DNA of 64,000 nucleotides from Bin22 sp965207275 (GTDB taxonomy: Bacteria; Chloroflexota; Dehalococcoidia; Lucifugimonadales; UBA3495): NCBI GenBank assembly GCA_965207275.1, contig CBDBMH010000002.1, positions 2,914,001 through 2,978,000 of the forward strand, in the 5' to 3' direction. Below are positions 5,792 to 13,444 of the stretch, piece after piece. The notes beneath the pieces were generated by a model. The model was not told the DNA's origin, did no database searches, and saw only the letters and a program-made list of their open reading frames with translations. The number at the start of each line of letters is the position of its first letter. The first letter of the stretch is position 1. A program made the translations under genes and the position numbers.

Positions 5792-8677
5792 ATGTCCATC
5801 TCCCTGACCGTCAACAGCGCCCAGGTACAGGTGCCGGAGGGCGCCTCCGTGCTGGACGCCGTCAACGCCTCCAGCACCTACCTGTCCCAGCTTTGCAAGG
5901 ACCCGGATATGAAGGCCATCGGGGCCTGCCGCACCTGCCTGGTTCAGGTTGAAGGGATGCGAGGCTTTCCCGCCTCCTGTTCCGTCCCCGCCAGCGATGG
6001 CATGGTGGTCCGCACCGATACGCCGGAAGTGGAGCGCATCCGCTCCGGGGTGCTGGAACTTACCCTGGCCATGCTGCCCTCCGATTCGCCCGCCCAGTCC
6101 CCCGTGCCCTCTCCCATACGAGGCGAGGGAGAGTACGGCCAGCTTACCCGCGCCGCCCAACACTACGGCGTCACCAACTCCCGCTGGCAGCCCAGGCCCC
6201 GAGAGGAAACGGACGCCAGCAACCCCGTTTTCAGCATCGGCATGGAGGCCTGCATTCTCTGCGCCCGCTGTGTCAACGCGTGCCAGGAAGAGCACCAGTT
6301 CATCGGAGCTATAGATTTCCTGGGGGCCGGCGATGGCGGCCGCATTGGCACGTTTATGGACAAGCCTCTGGTCGAGTCCATCTGCACCACCTGCGGCCAG
6401 TGTCTATCCGTCTGCCCCACCGGCGCTATCCAGGCCAGGGCAACCATCTCCCAGTCCGTCGCTCTCGAAGTACAGCCTTCCCTCCCCCCTCTCCTGGGGG
6501 GAGAAGCGACGGGTGCGCGGACCGAAAAGACGGTAGCTACCACCTGTCCCTACTGCGGCGTGGGCTGTGGCATCAAAATGCAGATCAGCGGCGATGACGA
6601 AATCGTGGCGGTGGAGGACGTCCCCGACAATCTCTCCAGCGTGGGTATGCTGTGCGTCAAGGGACGTTTTGGCGCATCCTACGTCCATCACCCCGACCGG
6701 CTCACCACGCCGCTGATACGCGAGAGCGGCCGGTTCCGCGAGGCGACCTGGGACGAGGCCCTGGACCTGATCGCCGACCGGCTGGTCAACTACCGGGACG
6801 ACGACTTCGGCACCCTCTGCTCCGCCAAGGCCACCAACGAGGACGGGTACATCCAGCAGAAGTTCGCCCGCCTGCTGATGCAGACCAACAACATCGACCA
6901 CTGCACCCGCCTGTGCCACTCCCCTTCCGTGGAGGCCATGCTGGCCACCCTGGGCAGCGGCGCCACCAGCAACTCCTACACCGACTACGAGAACTCCGGC
7001 TGCCTGGTAGTCATCGGCTGCGACCCCACGTCCAATCATCCGGTAGCTGCCTCCCGGATGCGCCGGGCCGTGGTGGAACGAGGCGCCAGGCTCATCGTCA
7101 TCAACCCCCGCCGCATCGATATGTGCGACTACGCCGACCTGTGGCTGCGCCCCTACCCCGGCACCGACGTAGCCCTGCTCAACGGCATGGCCTGGGTTAT
7201 CCTGGACGAGGGGTTGGTGGACCAGGAGTTCGTCGCCAACCGCACCGAGGACTACGAGCAGTGGGCCCGGGTCATCCAAAACTACCCGCCGCAACGGGTG
7301 GAGGATATTACCGGCGTTTCCGTCGAAGACATCAGGATGGCGGCGCGCCTGTACGCCCGGCCTCCAATTCCTGGCAAAGTTCCCTTTGCCCCTTCACCCG
7401 TAACATCAGGGACCACTCTCCCCGAGGGAGATGGCTCGGGGATGAGGGATTACGCCGGTTCCTGCCTCATCTGGGGCATGGGCATCACCCAGCACACCAA
7501 CGGCACACCCAACGCCCACGGCCTGCTGAACCTGGCCCTGGTTACGGGCCAGTTGGGCCGCCCCGGCAGCGGCGTTTCACCCCTGCGGGGCCAGAACAAC
7601 GTCCAGGGCTGCGGCGACGCCGGCTGCATCCCCGACAACCTGCCCGGCTACCAGGGCTACCGCCCCGAGGTACTGGCCCGCTTCCAGGAGGCCTGGGGCG
7701 GCCAGACCCTGCCCGGCATTCGCGGCCTGGTTATAACTCAGATCGTCCAGTCCATTGGCCAGGACCACGGCGTGCGGGCCATGTACATCACCGGCGAAAA
7801 CCCCCTGCTCAGCGAACCAGACCTGAACGAGGCCGCCGCGCTGTTCAAGAGCCTGGACTTCCTGGTGGTGCAGGATATCTTCATGCACGAAACGGCCCAG
7901 ATCGCCGACGTGGTGCTGCCGGCCACCACCTTTGCCGAGAAGGATGGCACCTTCACCAACAGCGAGCGGCGGGTGCAGCGCATCCGCAAGGCCGTTGAAC
8001 CCCGGGGCGGGAGCCGCCCCGACTGGGAGATTATCTGCGACCTGGGCCGCCGCCTTTGCCGCAGGCTGGGCCTCCCCCTGGAGGACCAGTTTACCTACGA
8101 CCACCCCTCGGAAATTTTCGACGAAATGGCCCGCCTGACGCCCATTCTTTCGGGCATCAGCTACGACCGCCTGGACAAGGAGGGCGGCATCCAGTGGCCC
8201 TGCCCCACGTCCGACCACCCGGGCACGCCCTACCTGTATGCCGATTCCTTCCCCCGGGGCCCTCGCGCCCGCTTCATTGCCTACGAACAGGGGCCTCTAT
8301 CCGACGAACGACCCAGCCGCCGCTATCCCCTCATTCTCAACACCGGCCGAGTTCTCTACCACTGGCACGGCGGCACCATCACCCGACGGGTATCGGGACT
8401 GCTGGCACGGTCGCCGGAACTGGAGGTCTCCATCAACCCCTCCGACGGCGACAGGTACGGCATCGCCGACGGCCAGGCCGTCCGGGTCACCTCCCGCCGG
8501 GGCGAGCTTACCGGCAAGGCGCTCTTTACCGACCGGATGCGGGCCGGGGAAGTCTTCATTCCCTTCGTCAAGCTGTCGGAATCTGCCGCCAACTTCCTGA
8601 CCAACTCGGCCTACGACCCGGATACCATGATCCCCGAGTACAAGGTATGCGCCGTAAGGGTGGAAGCGGCGGAGTAG
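5792..8677 (+). CDS. fdhA: Formate dehydrogenase alpha subunit, Cys-type, with three repeat-derived insertions
   Basis: This 961-residue molybdopterin enzyme oxidises formate to CO2. Domains in order: plant-type [2Fe-2S] ferredoxin (C35, C46, C49, C63); two [4Fe-4S] clusters (C154, C157, C160, C164 and C198, C201, C204, C208); the bis-MGD [4Fe-4S] site (C252, C255, C259, C288); and the catalytic core with C375-H376 in RLCHSPSV and R599 in LRGQNNVQG, the residues equivalent to Sec140, His141 and Arg333 of E. coli FdhF. The active-site residue is Cys, not Sec. The His-Cys3 cluster motif that usually follows the ferredoxin domain is missing. Residues about 104-115, 230-246 and 533-553 are encoded by copies of a small palindromic repeat. 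The diaphorase partners are probably the NuoE/NuoF-like genes at 1.6-3.7 kb. Confidence 0.92.
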   Translation: MSISLTVNSAQVQVPEGASVLDAVNASSTYLSQLCKDPDMKAIGACRTCLVQVEGMRGFPASCSVPASDGMVVRTDTPEVERIRSGVLELTLAMLPSDSPAQSPVPSPIRGEGEYGQLTRAAQHYGVTNSRWQPRPREETDASNPVFSIGMEACILCARCVNACQEEHQFIGAIDFLGAGDGGRIGTFMDKPLVESICTTCGQCLSVCPTGAIQARATISQSVALEVQPSLPPLLGGEATGARTEKTVATTCPYCGVGCGIKMQISGDDEIVAVEDVPDNLSSVGMLCVKGRFGASYVHHPDRLTTPLIRESGRFREATWDEALDLIADRLVNYRDDDFGTLCSAKATNEDGYIQQKFARLLMQTNNIDHCTRLCHSPSVEAMLATLGSGATSNSYTDYENSGCLVVIGCDPTSNHPVAASRMRRAVVERGARLIVINPRRIDMCDYADLWLRPYPGTDVALLNGMAWVILDEGLVDQEFVANRTEDYEQWARVIQNYPPQRVEDITGVSVEDIRMAARLYARPPIPGKVPFAPSPVTSGTTLPEGDGSGMRDYAGSCLIWGMGITQHTNGTPNAHGLLNLALVTGQLGRPGSGVSPLRGQNNVQGCGDAGCIPDNLPGYQGYRPEVLARFQEAWGGQTLPGIRGLVITQIVQSIGQDHGVRAMYITGENPLLSEPDLNEAAALFKSLDFLVVQDIFMHETAQIADVVLPATTFAEKDGTFTNSERRVQRIRKAVEPRGGSRPDWEIICDLGRRLCRRLGLPLEDQFTYDHPSEIFDEMARLTPILSGISYDRLDKEGGIQWPCPTSDHPGTPYLYADSFPRGPRARFIAYEQGPLSDERPSRRYPLILNTGRVLYHWHGGTITRRVSGLLARSPELEVSINPSDGDRYGIADGQAVRVTSRRGELTGKALFTDRMRAGEVFIPFVKLSESAANFLTNSAYDPDTMIPEYKVCAVRVEAAE
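6101..6134. repeat. Family A palindrome inside fdhA, copy 1
   Basis: CCCTCTCCC and GAGGGAGAG arms lie in frame within fdhA and encode the linker VPSPIRGEGE. The same repeat family occurs between genes at 10870, 11448 and 11917. Confidence 0.75.
6480..6519. repeat. Family A palindrome inside fdhA, copy 2
   Basis: CCTCCCCCCTCTCC and GGGGGGAGAAG arms followed by CGACGGGTG, in frame in fdhA, encode PSLPPLLGGEATGA between the second ferredoxin-type cluster and the bis-MGD domain. Confidence 0.75.
7390..7449. repeat. Family A palindrome inside fdhA, copy 3
   Basis: CCCTTCACCC, ACTCTCCCCGAGGGAGA and CGGGGATGAGGG segments, in frame in fdhA, encode about 20 residues (APSPVTSGTTLPEGDGSGM) between ARLYA and the conserved WGMGITQH. 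Confidence 0.7.
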
Positions 8678-8683
8678 GACACT

Positions 8684-9082
8684 TTGGACTTTTTCGTCGC
8701 CTACCACGCTGCCGACCAGGACTGGGCCGAGTGGGTCGGCCAGCGCCTGCAGGAAGCGGGCTACACCGTAGAGCTGCAATCCTACGATTACTGGGCCCGT
8801 TCCAGCCTGATCCTGGAGATGTTCGCCGTCAGCGCCATCGCTGACGCCACCGTCGCCGTCCTCTCCCCGGAGTTCCTTGCCGAAAACCTGGACCGCCCGG
8901 AATGGCAGGCCGCCCACGCGCAGGACCCCAAGGGTGACCTGGGCATCCTGATACCCGTGCGGGTGCGGGAGTGCGACGTGCCTGGGGCGCTGCCGGGAGT
9001 GGGGTTCATTGACCTGGTGGGACTAGGGGAGGAAGAGGTGGGGGAGGCGTTGATAGGGAGAGTCAAACGAGACCGAAAGTAA
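8684..9082 (+). CDS. Stand-alone TIR-domain protein
   Basis: This 132-residue protein consists almost entirely of one TIR fold. It starts with the beta-A strand DFFVAYHAADQDWAEWV, has the BB-loop region GYTVELQSYDYWARSS, and continues with ADATVAVLSPEFLAE. E45 in SLILEMF is a candidate for the catalytic Glu that TIR NADases need, but alignment is required to be sure. The start is a TTG six bases after the fdhA stop, with GGAG just upstream, so it is likely translated from the fdhA transcript. Bacterial TIR proteins act in defence or NAD cleavage; no other defence gene is visible nearby, so its role here is open. Confidence 0.75.
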   Translation: MDFFVAYHAADQDWAEWVGQRLQEAGYTVELQSYDYWARSSLILEMFAVSAIADATVAVLSPEFLAENLDRPEWQAAHAQDPKGDLGILIPVRVRECDVPGALPGVGFIDLVGLGEEEVGEALIGRVKRDRK

Positions 9083-9242
9083 GGAAATCCGGATGAGGCT
9101 TCGACAAACGGTTTGCAGCGTACCTGTATTGCAATGAATAGCCAAAACCCGAGTCTGTCATCGAATCAGCCAGCGCATTAGAGAATGACAGAGTTTCCTT
9201 GCAGATCCATTTGCCGTCTCAGCCCGGGACTGCAAATGGACA

Positions 9243-9273
9243 CGCGGGGGCCCATTTGTAACGGGCCCCTGCG
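9243..9273. terminator. Hairpin between convergent genes
   Basis: A GC-rich stem of 11 bp (one G-T pair) with a 9-base loop; arms CGCGGGGGCCC and GGGCCCCTGCG. It lies between the TIR gene and the convergent membrane-protein gene. No strong T-run is present. Confidence 0.5.
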
Positions 9274-9340
9274 TTCACGGGAATCAGTCTACACACCAGT
9301 CTCCCGCCGCCTCCAAAACTCAGCGGCCGTTGCCCGTACG

Positions 9341-10015
9341 CTAGCTCTCTTCCCGTTCCTCCTCCTTCGCCAAGCGTATCCCCAGGGTAATCAGCCACAC
9401 CACATAGATGATGTACATGCCGCGGGCCACGGCCGTTGCCGTGTCCATGGCATCGGTGTTGAAGATGGCCACGATCCATTCAGCCATTCCAACGAGGCCG
9501 GCCAAAGCTGCCAGCCAGGTCAGGATTGTGAACACGATACCCCGGGTGTCGATAAGCACGCTGAGGGCAAAAAACAAGATACCCAGGCCTACCGCCACCC
9601 CGCCGGTCAACAGCAAAGAAGTGCGGATAGCGTAGATCGCCATCCAGGCATCTTGCGAAGGGTAGGTGCTGGCCAGCGTCATGACCAGGGACTGCACCCC
9701 TAACCACGCTATGACTCCCACGGAGATCAACGCCAGACCGGCCATGTTCAGCCCATCGCCGCGACTTCCGCGGTGAGCGACATGGACCTCGTACAGGCCA
9801 AAGGCCATGAGCGCCAGTCCCAGCATGATGAAGCCGGACGTGATCTTCACCATGACGGCGTTGGCCTGCCAGACCCCAATCAGGCCGAGGGAGTCCGACC
9901 CTGGCGTAGGGTCGATCAGCAGGCCGCCCGGCTGAATGAGGAACATGACGAAGGCCAGGGTTGGTCCCACAACCAGGGATATGGCTCCGAGCTTGTTGGT
10001 GGAGAGAAAGTTCAT
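9341..10015 (-). CDS. Multi-pass membrane protein, unknown function
   Basis: This 224-residue protein has about six hydrophobic segments (roughly residues 10-28, 53-75, 92-113, 128-153, 160-183 and 195-214) and a charged C-terminal tail, RLAKEEEREES. It belongs in the cytoplasmic membrane. I see no catalytic motif and do not recognise the family with confidence; DUF4386-like proteins have a similar plan. The ATG at 10015 is preceded by GGAGG (in the reverse reading GAAAGGAGGCCTGAAATG), a good ribosome-binding site. It is a single-gene unit. Confidence 0.7.
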   Translation of the reverse strand: MNFLSTNKLGAISLVVGPTLAFVMFLIQPGGLLIDPTPGSDSLGLIGVWQANAVMVKITSGFIMLGLALMAFGLYEVHVAHRGSRGDGLNMAGLALISVGVIAWLGVQSLVMTLASTYPSQDAWMAIYAIRTSLLLTGGVAVGLGILFFALSVLIDTRGIVFTILTWLAALAGLVGMAEWIVAIFNTDAMDTATAVARGMYIIYVVWLITLGIRLAKEEEREES

Positions 10016-10086
10016 TTCAGGCCTCCTTTCACCTGTCGACTGTTGAAAGCGATGGGTTACCGCTCAGAGTTGGTCAGTCATCCCGC

Positions 10087-10150
10087 CCAGTCCGCCTGCG
10101 GCGGACCATTCCGGCGGCCGCCTCAGGCGGAAAATCCGGTATTTTCAGGG
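10087..10150. repeat. Interspersed palindromic repeat, family E
   Basis: Two nested palindromes, GTCCGCCTGCGGCGGAC and CCGCCTCAGGCGG, lie upstream of the membrane-protein gene. Related copies are at 25702 and 34471. Confidence 0.6.
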
Positions 10151-10256
10151 TCAGGCCAACGCAATCAAAGCCAAAGCCTCTGGCTACCGGCCCGCGGCGG
10201 CGTACCGGTATGACGGTAGCGGTTCTGCTAAATGCAGTCTCTACTCTGGCTTTAGT

Positions 10257-10748
10257 CTAGTTCCCCGGCATTCCCGAAAACTCTGCCGCCGCCGCTTCGG
10301 CAATCTCCTGCGCGTTCATGTCCCTGATGTGCGTTGCCAGGGCCCAATGGTGGCCGTAGGGGTCCCGCACCTGGCCGTAGCGGTCGCCCCAGAAGGCGTC
10401 CATGGGCTCAAAAACGGTCTCGCATCCGGCTTCGATGGCCCGCTGGTACATGCCGTCCACGTCGTCGGTATAGATGTGCAGGCTCATGGTCGTGCCCTTG
10501 GCAGTTGACGGGGAAAGGGCATCGGCGCAGCCAAAGTCCGGCGGAAACTCGTCCGCCACCATGATGAAGGAGTCGCCGACCTGCAACAGGCCGTGGGCCA
10601 GCAGGCCCATACCCGGAATTTGAAAGCGGGAAATCTCGACGGCGCCAAAGGCCTTGCCGTAGAACTCCATGGCCTCGGCGGCGTTCTTGATAATCATGTG
10701 GGGCGTCACCGAGCGAAATCCAGGGGGAATGGGGGAGGCGGTAGTCAT
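10257..10748 (-). CDS. VOC-superfamily (PhnB/glyoxalase-like) protein
   Basis: This 163-residue protein has the paired beta-alpha-beta-beta-beta modules of the vicinal oxygen chelate fold: VTPHMIIKNAAEAMEFYGKAFGA in the first half, and TDDVDGMYQRAIEAGCETVFEP, then FWGDRYGQVRDPYGHHWALAT in the second. The WGDRYGxxxDPxGHxW signature is that of PhnB/YraH-like proteins, usually annotated as glyoxalase or bleomycin-resistance-like with unknown substrate. ATG at 10748 is chosen because AGGAG lies 8 bases upstream; an open frame continues to 10799 but without a ribosome-binding site. Confidence 0.87.
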   Translation of the reverse strand: MTTASPIPPGFRSVTPHMIIKNAAEAMEFYGKAFGAVEISRFQIPGMGLLAHGLLQVGDSFIMVADEFPPDFGCADALSPSTAKGTTMSLHIYTDDVDGMYQRAIEAGCETVFEPMDAFWGDRYGQVRDPYGHHWALATHIRDMNAQEIAEAAAAEFSGMPGN

Positions 10749-10869
10749 TGCCTGCTCCTGCAAGTACAGTTTTTGGGCGCCCAATTTTGGGCGCTGCAAA
10801 TATTGTAATTACCGGGCAAGGGATTTGCCCCTGCTGGATGTCAGCAGTTTCGAGGAATGTGGCCGGCTG

Positions 10870-10905
10870 CCCTCACCCCCGGCCCCTCTCCCTTGGGGAG
10901 AGGGG
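10870..10905. repeat. Family A palindrome, intergenic
   Basis: CCCTCACCCCCGGCCCC then TCTCCCTTGGGGAGAGGGG: the full form of the repeat found inside fdhA. Confidence 0.75.
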
Positions 10906-10931
10906 ACCTTCGCTGCGGCCAGGCATGCCAG

Positions 10932-11429
10932 CTAGGATCGCTGCCCTTCCTGCTCCAGCCTGCGGCGTTCCCGGGTGGTGATGGCCCGCACCGCTTCTTC
11001 AGGGGCCATCCGCCCGACGGGGCCGGAGGCGTACATGGCCCCCAGCACCACGCCGCCCCTTCCCAGCAGGAACTCCGCGGGCTGAATGTAGCCGTCATGG
11101 TCTTCCGACCACCAGGCGCCGATCCTATCGCCGTCCTCTCTGGTCGCCCCGTAGCCAACGGGGAAGGTCAGGCCCCTGCCCGCCACCTCGGTGGCCTGTT
11201 CCAGGGTGTCGCAACTCACGGCATAGATGGTGGCTTCCAGTCCCTCCAGTTCGGCTTTCTTTTCCTCCCATGCGGCCAACTGCCGCATGCAGTAGGGTCA
11301 CCAATGGCCCCGGTAGAACAACACCGCCGCGTACCGACCGGGCACGTCCTCGGGAATACGTACCTGGCTGCCGTCCACAGCCTTAAAGGTCATGGACGGG
11401 AATCGGTCTCCCTGCTGCAGTTTTTCCAT
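10932..11429 (-). CDS. Probable selenocysteine-containing peroxiredoxin-like protein (TGA at 11298-11300 read as Sec44)
   Basis: Read through one in-frame TGA, this gene gives a 165-residue AhpC/TSA-type peroxiredoxin-like protein. Residues 33-50 read YAAVLFYRGHW-U-PYCMRQ; the family motif is YRGxWCPYC, so the TGA stands exactly at the first redox Cys and leaves a U44-x-x-C47 pair. The region after the TGA keeps the family pattern (YAVSCDTLEQA, FPVGYG, PAEFLLGRGGVVLG). ATG at 11429 has AGGAG nine bases upstream. A perfect hairpin 9-29 nt after the TGA fits a bacterial SECIS element. It would reduce peroxides or protein disulfides in the cytoplasm. The alternative is a nonsense pseudogene; the Cys-position coincidence and hairpin argue against it. 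A gene finder would report only 10932-11288. Confidence 0.85.
11269..11289 (-). promoter_or_regulatory. Putative bacterial SECIS hairpin of the peroxiredoxin-like gene
   Basis: In the minus-strand message CATGCGGC, loop AGTTG, GCCGCATG form a perfect 8-bp stem and 5-base loop. The stem begins 9 nt after the TGA and the loop G is 18 nt after it, within the spacing known for bacterial SECIS elements. Confidence 0.8.
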
Positions 11430-11447
11430 CGCGTTTACTCCTTGTGT

Positions 11448-11485
11448 CCCTCACCCCCGCCCCTCTCCCTGAGGGAGAGGGGTGA
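11448..11485. repeat. Family A palindrome, intergenic
   Basis: CCCTCACCCCCGCCCCTCTC then CCTGAGGGAGAGGGGTGA, immediately upstream of the peroxiredoxin-like gene. Confidence 0.75.
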
Positions 11486-11520
11486 TCTTCTCAAAGAAGT
11501 TATGTGCCCTATTGTAACGT

Positions 11521-11886
11521 CTATCGATAGGAAACAATGCAATCGCCGATTCTCCTGACCACCTGTCGGGCATCTGCAAAGACTTCTTCGTTTGTGAAAA
11601 CTAACAATCTAATACCTGCTTCCTTCAGTTCGCTCCGTCTAACTCTGTCGTAGCTTACTTGATCAGGTTGCTCGTGAATGGCGCCGTCAAGTTCAACGGC
11701 TATGCGGTACTCCTGGCAGTAAAAGTCCAAAATGTAACGGCCCATCGGATGCTGGCGTCGGAACTTGGCGCCCAAAATCTGGCGATTTCGCAGCCGTTTC
11801 CATAGCAGTTCTTCTGCCTTGGTTTGCTCGATGCAAAGTCGCCGTGCCAGCGCAGTTGAGTATCTTGGTGGTCTTTCCGCACTCAC
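11521..11886 (-). CDS. DUF559 (Vsr-like endonuclease fold) protein
   Basis: This 121-residue protein is a complete DUF559 domain, a PD-(D/E)XK/Vsr-related nuclease fold. Family hallmarks are the helical start TKAEELLWKRLRNRQILGAKFRRQ, then YILDFYCQEYRIAVELDGAIH, in which D and ExDG are the expected metal and catalytic positions, and a C-terminal VFTNEEVFAD. The start is GTG at 11886. DUF559 genes are scattered, often isolated, and their biological role is unsettled. It lies just downstream of a flavin monooxygenase gene on the same strand, separated by a family A repeat. Confidence 0.85.
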   Translation of the reverse strand: MSAERPPRYSTALARRLCIEQTKAEELLWKRLRNRQILGAKFRRQHPMGRYILDFYCQEYRIAVELDGAIHEQPDQVSYDRVRRSELKEAGIRLLVFTNEEVFADARQVVRRIGDCIVSYR

Positions 11887-11916
11887 GTAAATTCACCGCC
11901 GAAATTCAAACGCCTT

Positions 11917-11956
11917 TCTCCCCTCGCCCTCTGGGAGAGGGGCCGGGGGTGAGGGC
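11917..11956. repeat. Family A palindrome, intergenic, reverse orientation
   Basis: TTCTCCCCTCGCCCTCTGGG then AGAGGGGCCGGGGGTGAGGG, abutting the stop of the flavin monooxygenase gene. Confidence 0.75.
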
Positions 11957-11960
11957 GCAC

Positions 11961-13178
11961 CTACCCCACCGGCGCCGCATCTTCTGCCACCCCTTCGGGC
12001 CACCAGGGGTCGTCGTAGTCGCTCCAGATATCCTTGATGTGCGGAATCACTTCCCTGGCGAAGAGTTCCGTGTTCTTCAGGGTAAGGTCTTTGGGCATGG
12101 TGCCGATGTGGAGCAGGCACATCAAGTGGCCCACCCGCAACAGCTTGATGGCCTCGGTCAGCCGCTCCCGCACCGTCTCCGGGCTGCCGGCGATGATGTG
12201 GCCCTGTTCCACGAAGTCCTCCCAGCCCAGGTCGCTGGCCGCCTTCTGCGCTTCCTCGCCAATCTGGGGCCGCAGGGATTCCCGCACCGAGGCTATGGAC
12301 CGGTAGCCCGGCGACTCGGCAAAGGGAGCATGGATGCGCAGCATCTTCTGGTAGAAGTACTTGACGTGGTCCTCGTACTCCTCCTTGGCGGACTCGTCGG
12401 TTTCGGAAACGCAAACCAGTTGCAGGAAGCCCAGCCGGTAGGGGTTGTCGTCAATGCCCCGTTCTGCCACCCGGTTCCAGAAGCCGTCCACCACCCGCTT
12501 GCCCCGCAGGTAGCCGAAATAGCTGAGGTAGCAGTAGACGTAGTCCCGGTCCAGCACCCAGTCCCAGGTCTCCAGGCTGCCGCTGCCGGGAATCCACACC
12601 GGCGGGTGGGGCTGCTGCAGGGGCCGGGGCCAGATGCTGACGTAGCGCAGCTTGTTGTACTTGCCGTTGAAGATGAAGGGTTCCCGTTCCGACCATGCCT
12701 TCATAATCAGGTCATGGGCCTCGGTGTGCTTCTCCCGCAGGGTGATGGGCACCTGGCCGTAGGAAAAGGTCGTGTCCATGGACGTGCCCACGGGGAAGCC
12801 GGCCACCAGACGACCGCCGCTCATCAGGTCCAGCATGGCCATCTCCTCCGCCACCCGCAGGGGAGGCTGGTACAGGGCCAGGCTGTTGCCCAGCACCACC
12901 AGCGCGGCCCGGGAAGTGGAGCGGGACAATACCGAGGCAATGAGGTTTGGCGACGGCATGATGCCGTAGGCGTTGTTGTGGTGCTCGTTGACGCACACCC
13001 CGTCAAAGCCCATCTTGTCGGCGTACTGGAGTTCGTCCAGGTAGTCGGTGTAATGATGCTGCCCTAATTCTGGGTCAAAGTTTTCGTTGGGCAGGTCTAC
13101 CCAGGCGCTGTGGTGTTTGGACTCAAAGTCCTGGGGCAGGTGCTGGTAGGGCATCAAGTGGAAAAAGGAGACTTTCAT
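11961..13178 (-). CDS. Luciferase-like flavin monooxygenase
   Basis: This 405-residue protein is a TIM-barrel LLM-class (bacterial luciferase-like) enzyme that would use reduced flavin and O2. Family features: an N-terminal MKVSFFHLMPYQHLP strand, GFDGVCVNEHHNNAYG (the EHH motif), LGNSLALYQPPLRVAEEMAMLD, SGGRLVAGFPVG, and a C-terminal GSPETVRERLTEAI. ATG at 13178 is chosen because the family begins there; an open frame to 13454 is unrelated in character. The substrate is unknown. A repeat of family A touches its 3' end. It is the second of four such genes in the window, from a different subfamily than the SsuD-like one. Confidence 0.85.
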   Translation of the reverse strand: MKVSFFHLMPYQHLPQDFESKHHSAWVDLPNENFDPELGQHHYTDYLDELQYADKMGFDGVCVNEHHNNAYGIMPSPNLIASVLSRSTSRAALVVLGNSLALYQPPLRVAEEMAMLDLMSGGRLVAGFPVGTSMDTTFSYGQVPITLREKHTEAHDLIMKAWSEREPFIFNGKYNKLRYVSIWPRPLQQPHPPVWIPGSGSLETWDWVLDRDYVYCYLSYFGYLRGKRVVDGFWNRVAERGIDDNPYRLGFLQLVCVSETDESAKEEYEDHVKYFYQKMLRIHAPFAESPGYRSIASVRESLRPQIGEEAQKAASDLGWEDFVEQGHIIAGSPETVRERLTEAIKLLRVGHLMCLLHIGTMPKDLTLKNTELFAREVIPHIKDIWSDYDDPWWPEGVAEDAAPVG

Positions 13179-13281
13179 AACGCTCACCCGCGGCTGTATT
13201 TGGGGCCGGTGTTTGGGAGATGATAGCACATACCTGGCGCAGGCCATACCGGGAGGACTACGGAATGCCGGGCAACAACCG

Positions 13282-13309
13282 GTAGGGGCAGCCCTTGTGG
13301 CTGCCCTGT
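13282..13309. repeat. Interspersed palindromic repeat, family C
   Basis: GTAGGGGCAGCCCTTGTGGC then TGCCCTG; arms GGGCAGCC and GGCTGCCC. Other copies are at 15925, 16041 and 53804. Confidence 0.7.
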
Positions 13310-13444
13310 TCGAACCCATTTCTTCCTGGGTACTGGAAGTACCCCTGAAGAAGCCTGTCACTATGAGAGCAGCGAAGAATCCACACTCCATCCTACAGGG
13401 CTCGTTTCGGGCCCATAACATGGCTGAGGAACTGGATTGCAGGC

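Noticed and set aside
5792..8677. Selenocysteine in formate dehydrogenase
   Set aside because: The catalytic codon at 6914-6916 is TGC, so this enzyme uses Cys.
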